This document shows positions 7,801 through 15,152 of a stretch of 61,554 nucleotides of DNA, one piece after another. Below the pieces are notes generated by a model that worked only from the letters and a program-made list of their open reading frames with translations, was not told where the DNA came from and searched no databases. The DNA lies in NCBI RefSeq assembly GCF_001039575.1, contig NZ_JIBT01000063.1, forward strand, positions 1-61,554. Direction: 5' to 3'. The position numbers and the translations under genes were made by a program. Numbering within the stretch: position 1 is the first letter of the stretch; each line of letters begins with the position of its first letter. The stretch is from Halomonas sp. PR-M31. GTDB lineage: Bacteria; Pseudomonadota; Gammaproteobacteria; Pseudomonadales; Halomonadaceae.

Positions 7801-8826
7801 TCATGCATCTGCCGGCGCCTTGTCAAGGCGCGACAAAACCCTCTCGGCATTGGTCCGAATGTCGTCACGCCATACCTGCGGTTCGATGACGTCCATGCTA
7901 GCGCCCATTCCCCGCAACCACCAGAGCGTCTGTTGATCATCCGGTACCTCGGCCTCCAACCGCTGCCAATCGCTGTCAGGAATCGGCGTTAAAGTCTGCC
8001 GTTCGGCCAGCGGCGTCTCGGTCAGTAGCCAGGCGACCTGGGGTTCGACATGCGCAACCAGTCGGACATCGTCCGAGCCCTGTGGATAGCCGAAGGCACC
8101 GCTGCCGATGTAGTCGTCCAGGTCGAAGCCCTCTGACTCGCGCCACGCATTATTGCTGAAAGCGACGGCTTCAATTCGCTGCAGGGCGAACTGACGGACA
8201 TCGTCATAGTCGTTCACGGTGGCCAGCAGGTAGGTCACGCTGTGGCGGCTCACCAGGCCCTGCGGGTGCAGCGTAAAACTCTTGCGTACTTCCCTGCTGC
8301 GCGACAGGTATGTCACGTCCAAGGCCTTCTTCTCCAGTAGCGCCTGGGCCACGCTCTGCCAGGTGTTTTCCTCGAGCTGTGCGGGCAACAGGGCCTTGCC
8401 GTTGGGTATCGCCCGCACGCGTTTGGCCCACTGGCTTAGCCCATTGCGCTCCATATCATCCAGCAAGCGTCTGGCATCGGAGAACTGAGGGGCAAGCTGG
8501 CCGATCACGACCGGCGGCAGCAGCCCACGGAGGTACTCCTCGGCGAGCACCAGGGTCAAGGCGCTGGGTACATCGAGGGCTGGCAGGTTGCAGTGAAACG
8601 CCCGGTCGAAGTACCAGCGATAAGGTTTGCTGTCGTCGTCGCAGATCAGAGGGAAATGCAGGGCGAGCTTGTCGCGCAGATCGCGCTGCAGCGATCGGGT
8701 ATCGATCTGGAATCCACGTTCTTGCAGCTTCTCCAGCAAGACCGGCGTCGATATGCGACCAGGACTGCGTGGGATCAGTTGCAGCAGGGTCAGGTAGCGA
8801 AACAGGGTCTCACGAATTTCCGACAT
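7801..8826 (-). CDS. WYL-domain transcriptional regulator (BrxR/CapW-like class)
   Basis: 341 residues from the ATG at 8826, which has GGAG five bases upstream; a longer frame to 8976 lacks such a site. The N-terminal 70 residues form a winged HTH (ISTPVLLEKLQERGFQIDTR, SLQRDL). The WYL domain lies at about 170-250 (KALDVTYLSRSREVRKSFTL, RHSVTYLLATVNDYDDVR, FALQRIEAV). A C-terminal WCX-type extension follows. Regulators of this class (BrxR, CapW) repress phage-defence operons and sense a nucleic-acid or nucleotide ligand. It is divergent from the four-gene operon starting at 9120, with dyads in between, so it is the likely regulator of that operon. Its own stop lies 31 bases from the tRNA-Leu scar. 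Confidence 0.85.
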   Translation of the reverse strand: MSEIRETLFRYLTLLQLIPRSPGRISTPVLLEKLQERGFQIDTRSLQRDLRDKLALHFPLICDDDSKPYRWYFDRAFHCNLPALDVPSALTLVLAEEYLRGLLPPVVIGQLAPQFSDARRLLDDMERNGLSQWAKRVRAIPNGKALLPAQLEENTWQSVAQALLEKKALDVTYLSRSREVRKSFTLHPQGLVSRHSVTYLLATVNDYDDVRQFALQRIEAVAFSNNAWRESEGFDLDDYIGSGAFGYPQGSDDVRLVAHVEPQVAWLLTETPLAERQTLTPIPDSDWQRLEAEVPDDQQTLWWLRGMGASMDVIEPQVWRDDIRTNAERVLSRLDKAPADA

Positions 8827-9119
8827 GCACGCTCCATTCAATGGCCAAGGTGTGAGGGGAGCGTAACGGTACGCCTGCCAACTCACTAGCAGTGAGCGTT
8901 GATGCCGGGCTTGGTCTCTCCCTACCGGGAGGGTATCCGACAAGATCTCCTCGGGAAGCGACACGAATTGTCGCATGGCAGGGCTATGCTCATGGCATGT
9001 TACGCCCCGCAGATCATCGAGGGTGAGTACCTGTTCTTCAAACTGAAACCCGGGATCACCAGTCAGAGTTTACTGTGCTCGACCCTGGATCAACCCACCG
9101 CTGTATGAGGGAACTTGTC
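8827..9119. promoter_or_regulatory. Divergent promoter region with three dyads
   Basis: 293 bases separate the WYL regulator from the rightward operon. Visible symmetrical sites are CTCACT-AGC-AGTGAG (8882-8896), CTCCC-TACC-GGGAG (8918-8931) and GCGACA-CGAAT-TGTCGC (8958-8974). The direct repeat CATGGCA occurs at 8974-8980 and 8991-8997. One or more are plausible operators for the WYL protein. I could not assign firm -35/-10 boxes. Confidence 0.5.
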
Positions 9120-9374
9120 ATGTCGTTGACTGCCGAGCAACTGTCCCGTGCCTTGTTCGACGCCGATCCCATGGATACCTGCTGCAAGGAGAATGGCTGC
9201 TTCGATGAGTATGACGCGATTGCCGAGGATATCGTGTCGAAACGTGAACAAGGCCAGTCGCTGGAGAAGGCGCTGCGTGACACTTTCGACGAATGGTTCG
9301 GGGAAGCGCTTGCCGAGCGTATCGATGTGCCGGCATTGTGTCGTCGTCTTGCAAATCAACGCTCTACGATCTGA
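9120..9374 (+). CDS. Hypothetical 84-aa acidic protein, first gene of candidate defence operon
   Basis: 84 residues from the ATG at 9120, preceded by GAGGGA about 9 bases upstream. I do not recognise the family. It has a cysteine cluster near residues 19-25 (DTCCKENGC) and an otherwise helical, acidic sequence rich in Asp and Glu. It could be a small regulatory or inhibitor subunit, but this is speculation. It is followed after 26 bases by the 220-aa gene on the same strand and shares its upstream region with the divergent WYL regulator. Confidence 0.6.
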   Translation: MSLTAEQLSRALFDADPMDTCCKENGCFDEYDAIAEDIVSKREQGQSLEKALRDTFDEWFGEALAERIDVPALCRRLANQRSTI

Positions 9375-9400
9375 CGCGATCGGACAGCCGGGAGACAATA

Positions 9401-10063
9401 ATGGAGCAGTTGCGTGCCGAGCTGCAGCGCCGGGCAGCCTCAATTCCTGCGCCAAAATTATTGCAGCGGATGGGTTACCCCAAGCCCCGGGAAGCTGCGA
9501 TTCAACGCCTCCAGACGGTATTGGCGGATCCCGACCTGGGCCTGACGAGCGGCGGCTTCGATTTTCGCTACGGTAGTCGGGCCTTTCTCTGTGCGCTGTG
9601 CGAGGCGCTCGGCATGGCCGAGGACGACTATCTGCCGGCCATCGACGCGCGGCAGCAATGGCTGAGAGAGGAGAGGGAGGCCTTCAAGCCCTACCTTTTC
9701 ATCGACACCGGCTTTCGGCGTTCGGATCGCCCGGTCACGGCGATTTTCATTCTGGCACTCTGCGAGCCAAAGCGACGCCTGACATTTCCCAAGGGATTCT
9801 GGCGCAGGCCATGGCACGAACAAATCGAAGTGGCCCGGCGGCGCGTATGTCAATTCATGGCGCAAACCGGCGGCGATGTAAAAATCTGGGGCACGGCCCA
9901 ACGCTTCCTGTTCTTTTATACCGAAGACGCCGCCATCGTGATCGATCCTTCCGGTAGGGTGCTGGGTGATTGGCATGGTGGGGTGCCCAACCGCGCCTCG
10001 ATGCAAGTTGGGCATAAGGAAATCACCGCACAGCTGCCTGCGGCGGATACGAATAACCAATAA
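9401..10063 (+). CDS. Hypothetical 220-aa protein of the candidate defence operon
   Basis: 220 residues from the ATG at 9401, with GGGAG 5-9 bases upstream; an upstream in-frame start would overlap the 84-aa gene and lacks a site. I do not recognise the family. The N-terminal 60 residues are helical (LLQRMGYPKPREAAIQRLQ). The middle carries FDFRYGSRAFLCALCEALGM and YLFIDTGFRRSDRP. The C-terminal part appears beta-rich (IWGTAQRFLFFYTEDAAIVI). No transmembrane segment or obvious catalytic motif is seen. It lies 19 bases upstream of the metallophosphatase gene, so the two are probably co-translated. Confidence 0.6.
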   Translation: MEQLRAELQRRAASIPAPKLLQRMGYPKPREAAIQRLQTVLADPDLGLTSGGFDFRYGSRAFLCALCEALGMAEDDYLPAIDARQQWLREEREAFKPYLFIDTGFRRSDRPVTAIFILALCEPKRRLTFPKGFWRRPWHEQIEVARRRVCQFMAQTGGDVKIWGTAQRFLFFYTEDAAIVIDPSGRVLGDWHGGVPNRASMQVGHKEITAQLPAADTNNQ

Positions 10064-10082
10064 TTCAAATTCAAGAGGCATC

Positions 10083-11024
10083 ATGTACGATCTGATCGGC
10101 GATATTCACGGCTATGCCACGCCCCTCAAGCATCTTTTGAGCAAGCTGGGCTACACCGAGCGGAAGGGCGTCTGGCAACACCCGCAGCGCCAGGTGATCT
10201 TTCTCGGCGATTTCGTCGATCGAGGTCCGGAGCAGGCGGAAACCGTGGCGATCGCCAAGGGCATGGTCGAGGCCGGACAGGCCCTGGCGGTGATGGGTAA
10301 TCACGAGTTCAATGCCGTGGCCTGGGCAACGGAAGATCCCGAATCTTCCGGTGAGTATCTGCGTCCGCATACTCCAAAGAACCAGCGCCAGCATCAGGCG
10401 TATCTCGACCAGGTTGAAGAGGGCAGTGCGCTTCACCGTGAGCATATCGCTTGGTTCAAGACCCTGCCGCTGTATCTGGATCTGGATGAGCTACGAGTAA
10501 TTCATGCCTGCTGGCATCCGCCGTCACTAGGTGTGCTGAGCGATTATATGGACGAACAGCAGCGCATTCTGCCCGAGGCCTGGCCGGCACTATGTCGCAA
10601 GGACTCGGCCCCGTTCGATGCGCTGGAAACCGCTGTTAAGGGTCTGGAAATCCCGTTGCCGAAGGGATACGAGTTCCATGATAAGGACGGCAACCCACGC
10701 CATCATATTCGCACCCAATGGTGGACGCTGAAGCAGCTGAGCTATCGTGATCTGGCCATGGTGCCCGCCGACCAGCTCGAGGCCATTCCTACCTGCCCGG
10801 TTCCCGAAGACGTATTGCCCGGCTACGCCGGCGACAAGCCGCTGTTCGTGGGTCATTACTGGCTGACCGGCGAACCCAAACCGCTCAATCGCTATATCGC
10901 CTGCCTGGATTACAGCATTGCGGCAGGCCATACCCAGAGCGCCAGCGAGGGCAAGCTGTGTGCCTATCGCTTCAATGGCGAACGTACTCTTTTCCGCAAA
11001 AATTTCGTCTGGGTCAGTGAGTGA
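10083..11024 (+). CDS. PPP-family metallophosphatase (serine/threonine or dinucleotide phosphatase type)
   Basis: 313 residues from the ATG at 10083 with AGAGG upstream. The metal-binding signatures of the calcineurin-like PPP superfamily are complete: GDIHG (6-10), GDFVDRG (42-48), GNHE (72-75), a later IHACW and the C-terminal VGHYWLTG. Relatives include PrpE, ApaH and lambda phosphatase, which hydrolyse phosphoproteins or dinucleoside tetraphosphates using Mn2+ or similar metals. About 110 residues between GNHE and the last His are longer than in lambda phosphatase. It lies between the 220-aa gene and the NERD-helicase gene in a tight same-strand series, which suggests a role in that module, perhaps removing a signal or modification. 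The exact substrate cannot be told from sequence. Confidence 0.85.
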   Translation: MYDLIGDIHGYATPLKHLLSKLGYTERKGVWQHPQRQVIFLGDFVDRGPEQAETVAIAKGMVEAGQALAVMGNHEFNAVAWATEDPESSGEYLRPHTPKNQRQHQAYLDQVEEGSALHREHIAWFKTLPLYLDLDELRVIHACWHPPSLGVLSDYMDEQQRILPEAWPALCRKDSAPFDALETAVKGLEIPLPKGYEFHDKDGNPRHHIRTQWWTLKQLSYRDLAMVPADQLEAIPTCPVPEDVLPGYAGDKPLFVGHYWLTGEPKPLNRYIACLDYSIAAGHTQSASEGKLCAYRFNGERTLFRKNFVWVSE

Positions 11025-11061
11025 GCCAGACAATCCATTCACCATTGGGCGTTATTGATCC

Positions 11062-12717
11062 ATGGCCACAATCTACCCGCATCGCAGCGACGAAGAGCTC
11101 GACACTCTTCCTTCCCGCGCCGAAGCCAAGGTCTATCGGCGCCTGCGCGCCCTGGATTTTCCTGGCTTGACCGTCATGCATAGCCTGGCCACCCAGACCC
11201 GCAATGCAAAAGGCACCTGGGTAGGCGAGATCGATTTCCTGTTGTTTCATCCGTATTACGGCTTTCAGCTATGGGAGGTCAAGGGCGGCGGCGTATGGCT
11301 GGAAGCAGATGGCCACTGGTACAGCCAGGGTAATCATGGCACCCACCGCCTGATCACCACACCGCTCGAGCAGCTCAAGAAACAGACCGGCAGCCTGCTG
11401 CAGGCCATGGGCAAGGTGGTGGGCGATCTGCGCCTGCCCGTGGCGCCGGTGCTGGTATTTCCCGACGTGGGTGAGTGGCGCGGGGAAATGCCCGTGCTGG
11501 CCCTCAACCGCGACCATCTGCTGCTCAAGAGCGATCTGGAAGCGCTGACTGCCGATGACCTGGCCAGGCGCTTTACCAATGCACCGCTGGCCGGCCCGCA
11601 TGCTACCAACGACCTGCCGCTGACCAAGCAGCAGGCCAAGCTGATCGAGCATCACCTGTTGCGTCCGGCCTGCGCCCTGGTGGGCAGCGTCGTCGAACAG
11701 GCCCGAGACGTGGAGGCCAGCCTGTTTCGTCTTGGCAACGAACAGCAGTGGGTGCTGCGCCTGCTCGAATACATACCACGCATGGCGATCCATGGCGGCG
11801 CGGGAACCGGCAAGAGCATCCTGGCACGGCTGCGGGCCGAACAGCTGGCCCGAGAAGGCAAGCGCGTGCTGCTGCTGTGCTTCAACACTGCCCTGGCCGA
11901 GGCGCACCGACAGGCGCTGTTCGAAGATGATGCGCTGCGCATCGAGGCGTTGACCTTTCACGAGCTGTGCGAGCAGCGCGCCAAGGCCGCAGGTCTTGGC
12001 TGGCAAATACCGATGGCGCCTGGGGAGAAGGGCACGTTCTACAACGAAACAGCGCCGGACCTGCTGGTGGAGGCCCTGCATCGCCGTCCCGATACCTTCG
12101 ATGCCCTCGTGGTAGATGAGGCCCAGGACTATGAGTCTTACTGGTGGCTGGCGCTGAACGAGCTACTGGCCAGCGAGGCCCAGGTCACGCTGTTCGCCGA
12201 CCCCGCCCAGAACCTCTACGGTCGGGACTATCAGCTACCCGTAGAGGTGTTCACGGGCATGGTGCCCTATCCCTTCATGCTGCATCGCAACTACCGCAAC
12301 GCCCTGGAGATCGCTACTTGGCTCCGCCAGCACCACGCTGCGGCAGCGGAGCCTGGCGATCATCTGCCCAGCAGCGAGCGAGGCGTCGAAACGTTGCGCT
12401 GGAAGACCCCGGAACAGCAGTGCGAACTGGCGCGGGTCACCCTAGACAGCCTGGAGGGGGAGGGCTTCACGCCCGAGCAGATACTGCTGCTGACGCCTTT
12501 TCGAGTGGAAAAAAGCGAGGTGCTGACGACTCTGGCCGAGACCCATCCCCAGTACGCAGCGCGGATGTACAACGTCTCGGCGGTCAAGGGGTTGGATGCC
12601 AGCGTCGTGCTGCTGATGGACATTGGCAGCGGAACCTGGGCCTCGGACCCGAAAGTGGAATACGTCGGTGCCTCGCGGGCCAAGGTACTGCTCAGGCTGT
12701 TCAGGAAAGCTGCTTGA
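11062..12717 (+). CDS. NERD nuclease-like domain fused to SF1 (UvrD-like) helicase
   Basis: 551 residues. The NERD domain occupies about 15-130, with a PD-(D/E)XK-type core visible as GEIDFLLFHPYYGFQLWEVK. A helicase/ATPase domain follows, with Walker A GGAGTGKS (about 245-252), Walker B VVDEAQD (about 349-355), a motif near DPAQNLYGRDYQLP and a C-terminal VGASRAK (about 535). The helicase part is short compared with UvrD, as in DUF2075-like proteins. It probably binds and cuts or unwinds DNA. It is the last gene of the series that begins at 9120, after a 37-base gap. A second, more complete NERD-helicase is encoded at 17255-19123 on the other strand. Confidence 0.85.
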   Translation: MATIYPHRSDEELDTLPSRAEAKVYRRLRALDFPGLTVMHSLATQTRNAKGTWVGEIDFLLFHPYYGFQLWEVKGGGVWLEADGHWYSQGNHGTHRLITTPLEQLKKQTGSLLQAMGKVVGDLRLPVAPVLVFPDVGEWRGEMPVLALNRDHLLLKSDLEALTADDLARRFTNAPLAGPHATNDLPLTKQQAKLIEHHLLRPACALVGSVVEQARDVEASLFRLGNEQQWVLRLLEYIPRMAIHGGAGTGKSILARLRAEQLAREGKRVLLLCFNTALAEAHRQALFEDDALRIEALTFHELCEQRAKAAGLGWQIPMAPGEKGTFYNETAPDLLVEALHRRPDTFDALVVDEAQDYESYWWLALNELLASEAQVTLFADPAQNLYGRDYQLPVEVFTGMVPYPFMLHRNYRNALEIATWLRQHHAAAAEPGDHLPSSERGVETLRWKTPEQQCELARVTLDSLEGEGFTPEQILLLTPFRVEKSEVLTTLAETHPQYAARMYNVSAVKGLDASVVLLMDIGSGTWASDPKVEYVGASRAKVLLRLFRKAA

Positions 12718-12830
12718 TCGTCGAATGACATAACGACAACCGATGGATTTGGATATGCTAGGCTGTCTGCGACTGGGGCAAGGGTCCTCGGGTCTGGGGC
12801 AACCTGCCCCGGCATTACCGACTGCCCGAC

Positions 12831-13157
12831 ATGAGCCGGGCTATGGACGACTGGCTGGCGATCGCCGCAGCGACAGACGTTGCTGTCAGTCTCATCGCGC
12901 CGGGCATTGCTATCAAAGGTCTGGGTGTCTCCTTTGCCAGCAAGCACTTGCGGATGCTGGACCCAAAGCGGTATGCCGTACTTGATGAGGTGATCAGTGA
13001 GGGGCTGGGGTTTGCAAGGAATCCGAAAGGCTATGCGCTCTTTATCTACTGTCTCCAGGAGTTTTTGGCACGGCATGAATTGCCTTATAGCGTGGCAACC
13101 CTGGAATCGGGACTCTTTTATTTGATTCGCCAGCAAGTGCGGGCAAGGCAAGATTAA
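12831..13157 (+). CDS. Orphan 108-aa protein, probably a truncated gene
   Basis: 108 residues from the ATG at 12831. The same frame stays open upstream to a TAG at about 12760 and encodes DWGKGPRVWGNLPRHYRLPD, which reads like real protein rather than untranslated DNA. This suggests that the N-terminus was lost or that the gene has been fused to foreign DNA. The body (LRMLDPKRYAVLDEVISEGL) has the look of a helical DNA-repair or nuclease accessory domain, but I do not recognise it. It follows the NERD-helicase by about 110 bases on the same strand. Confidence 0.45.
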   Translation: MSRAMDDWLAIAAATDVAVSLIAPGIAIKGLGVSFASKHLRMLDPKRYAVLDEVISEGLGFARNPKGYALFIYCLQEFLARHELPYSVATLESGLFYLIRQQVRARQD

Positions 13158-13575
13158 CCCGCTTAGGGCGACGCTCGTACGGGTCCTGGAAAAATAATGA
13201 GATCAGGTAATGCAGGGAACGATGGATAGCGAACGTAACGTAGAGGAGAGAGCGCTTTCGAGGATGCTTGCTGGGCGGGGCCGTGGGCGATGCTGGGTGC
13301 AGCAGTCGAGCTGGAGCCACCCTCATCGAGTTCTTGAAGTCTTGAGTACTTTGAGATAGCTCCAACACATTTAACTCACTCATGATAGGTGCCCGCTAAG
13401 CAATAGGTGGACACCTACCGTCATCAAAGTCGCAGTTCAGTAGAAGATGGGTTCACCGGATGGAGACTGATAAACTCCCACTTCTCTAGACCAACAAGGG
13501 CGAGGTGCTCCGCTGTGCTCGTAGATATACTGCTCAGGGTAAACTTGCCTCTCCCGTGCGTAGGAGGCTAATACG
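13158..13575. other. Intergenic region before the Zeta-toxin-like gene
   Basis: About 420 bases without a gene I can support. Two short minus-strand frames exist (ending near 13383 and 13637), neither with a recognisable family. An imperfect symmetrical element, AGGTGCCCGC...GGTGGACACCT, lies at about 13388-13418 and could be the end of a lost insertion sequence. AGGAGG at 13562-13567 is the ribosome-binding site for the next gene. Confidence 0.35.
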
Positions 13576-14166
13576 ATGAGTACTGAGTCGACGGCACCGA
13601 CCTGCTGGATCGTTGCCGGCCCCAACGGTGCCGGCAAGACGACGTTTGCCCTTCACTACCTACCCCAGGTGGCCAAGTGCGCGCGATTCATCAATGCCGA
13701 CTTGATCGCCGCCGGGCTGTCGCCGTTGGCTCCGGAGCGTGAATTGCTAGCGGCTAGCCGGATTTTCCTGCGCGAGATCGAAGACGCCATAGATGATGGA
13801 GAGGACTTCGCCTTCGAGACGACTCTATCGGGAAGGGGATATCTGAGCTTGGTGAAACGGCTACTCTTCAACGGCTGGCGAGTCGAGCTGGTCTATCTGG
13901 CGCTGCCCTCGGTAGAGATGTCTCGCTTGCGCGTCGCAGAGCGCGTCTCTCACGGCGGCCACAATATCCCGTTGAAGGATATCCAACGTCGGTTCCCGCG
14001 CAGCCTTAATAATCTGCTGACGCTCTACGCCCCCAGTGTCACCCGGGCGCGCTGCTTCATGAACGCCGGGGGCACACCTGAGCCGGTCTTCGAGCAGGCA
14101 GACCAGACGCGCAATATTCTCGATGACCGCCATTACAACGTTCTCGTCAAGGAGGCACAGCTATGA
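13576..14166 (+). CDS. Zeta-toxin-like kinase
   Basis: 196 residues with a strong AGGAGG eight bases before the ATG. A Walker A motif [11 protein letters not shown] lies at about 15-25, then [17 protein letters not shown] with the Asp expected of the Zeta catalytic site, FETTLSG (about 75-81) and an Arg-rich lid ([20 protein letters not shown]). These are the marks of the stand-alone Zeta/AAA branch, which phosphorylates UDP-N-acetyl sugars in classical Zeta toxins. No epsilon-type antitoxin is encoded upstream. The partner is more likely the small gene that overlaps its stop codon (ATGA). It is the last module before the right tRNA-Met repeat. Confidence 0.8.
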   Translation: MSTESTAPTCWIVAGPNGAGKTTFALHYLPQVAKCARFINADLIAAGLSPLAPERELLAASRIFLREIEDAIDDGEDFAFETTLSGRGYLSLVKRLLFNGWRVELVYLALPSVEMSRLRVAERVSHGGHNIPLKDIQRRFPRSLNNLLTLYAPSVTRARCFMNAGGTPEPVFEQADQTRNILDDRHYNVLVKEAQL

Positions 14167-14357
14167 CCCAACCGACACCAGATACTCAGAAGATGCTCGA
14201 TAGTCTTCGCACTGCCGTGGCGGAAACTCTGGAGCGGAAGCGCCGTCTCGGCCAGTACGCTGTAATTTGGGAGGACGGCAAACCCGTATTGGTTGGTGAC
14301 GATGCACCGCCACAGCAGGCGAGTGAACAGTATCGCCAAGACCAGGAGTCGCATTGA
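14163..14357 (+). CDS. Small 64-aa partner of the Zeta-like toxin (putative antitoxin)
   Basis: 64 residues whose ATG overlaps the toxin stop codon by 4 bases. The first half is helical ([20 protein letters not shown]). The second has [20 protein letters not shown], a pattern I associate with small proteins found next to Zeta-like kinases. Its size, coupling and position suggest an antitoxin or modulator; function is inference. Confidence 0.65.
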   Translation: MTQPTPDTQKMLDSLRTAVAETLERKRRLGQYAVIWEDGKPVLVGDDAPPQQASEQYRQDQESH

Positions 14358-14801
14358 TGGCTGAGGCGGACCCCATCAGTTGGACAATACCCGATTCAAT
14401 CTGCCAGGTTTATGGGTTGCAAGTCTGGTTGCGAATTGGTTGCTGATTGCAGGGAATCTGTGTGGCTAGCGTGAATGATGGAAACTGTTAACTAATTGAT
14501 TTTAAAGTACAACCGCATTGCAGGCGCGGTCCGAAATGTTACAAAATTGCACTCATAATCCCTTGATCGCAGGTTCGAGTCCTGCTGGGCCCACCAACCA
14601 GATCCATCATTTCTCCGCTTCGGTATATTTTCCTTCTAGATCTGGTGTCCGTATTGCCAAGGTGAAAAGTCTCCCTCCATTGATCTTCGCAAGGCCATTA
14701 TGAATACTGTTACTGCCAGATCACGCCTCGAGCATTCTGGGTCCTGCAACTACTAAAGCGTTAACCATTACTCATGATTTTGGCGCTGTTGCCGAGTGAG
14801 C
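14358..14801. other. Intergenic region containing the right tRNA-Met fragment
   Basis: About 440 bases. The only clear element is the tRNA-Met 3' half at 14551-14596. The sequences on either side (14358-14550 and 14597-14801) hold no recognisable gene and differ from those flanking the left copy. The right side ends at the truncated AbiEii gene. Confidence 0.5.
14551..14596 (+). repeat. 3' half of tRNA-Met(CAU): right attachment-site-like repeat
   Basis: 46 bases identical to 6431-6476 except for A at 14566 in place of G. It includes anticodon loop, T arm, acceptor 3' strand and CCA, without a 5' half. The distance to the left copy is 8120 bases and both face the same way. It marks the right end of the island segment that holds HigBA, the WYL/NERD operon and the Zeta-like toxin. 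Confidence 0.85.
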
Positions 14802-15152
14802 TCAGAACAGCGCTTCCAGTTCTTTACGCTGGGCTATGTGTTTTTCCGCATTCTGCCCGATCAGCTTGTTCAGGTTGATAAGTTTCCAGCGCACCGCGGG
14901 GAGATCAGCGGCCTGCGGGCGCTCGATGGCAGTGGCAATTCGGTCCATCGCTTCATTGATCTCGGCAAGGCTTTCGGCACGGTCTTTGACCGGCAAATAG
15001 GTCAAGTCGATATCAACCGAAAGACGTGGGAGGTCGCGGTAGAAGAGGTTGATGGCCGTGCCGCCTTTTAGGGCGAAGATGCCTTCTTCGGCGACATAGG
15101 GAAGGAGGCGTACGAGCAGGGCGACCTGTGCCTCGTAAACTTCACGCGCCAT
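14802..15152 (-). pseudogene. abiEii: AbiEii-type nucleotidyltransferase toxin, C-terminally truncated
   Basis: 116 residues from the ATG at 15152. It contains the nucleotidyltransferase core of AbiEii: FALKGGTAINLFY (about 26-38) and RLSVDIDLTYLP (about 43-54), carrying the GG and D-x-D elements. AbiEii proteins are usually around 300 residues. Here the frame stops at 14802 after the first helical segment, and no continuation is recognisable in the next 200 bases. The truncation point is about 200 bases from the right tRNA-Met repeat, so an integration or deletion event may have removed the rest. It overlaps the 3' end of the antitoxin gene. Probably inactive, although a working short form cannot be excluded. 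Confidence 0.75.

Noticed and set aside
9458-10084. Minus-strand frame of 208 codons opposite the 220-aa gene
   Set aside because: The plus-strand gene has a good ribosome-binding site and fits the operon; the antisense frame has neither context nor recognisable sequence.
11269-12081. Minus-strand frame of 270 codons opposite the NERD-helicase
   Set aside because: The plus strand carries Walker A and B motifs in this stretch; the Gln/His-rich antisense product is typical of a shadow frame.
13042-13383. Minus-strand frame of 113 codons beginning MSELNVLELSQST
   Set aside because: The first residues look protein-like, but it overlaps the 108-aa frame, has no family I can name and lacks a convincing ribosome-binding site. 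Left as intergenic.
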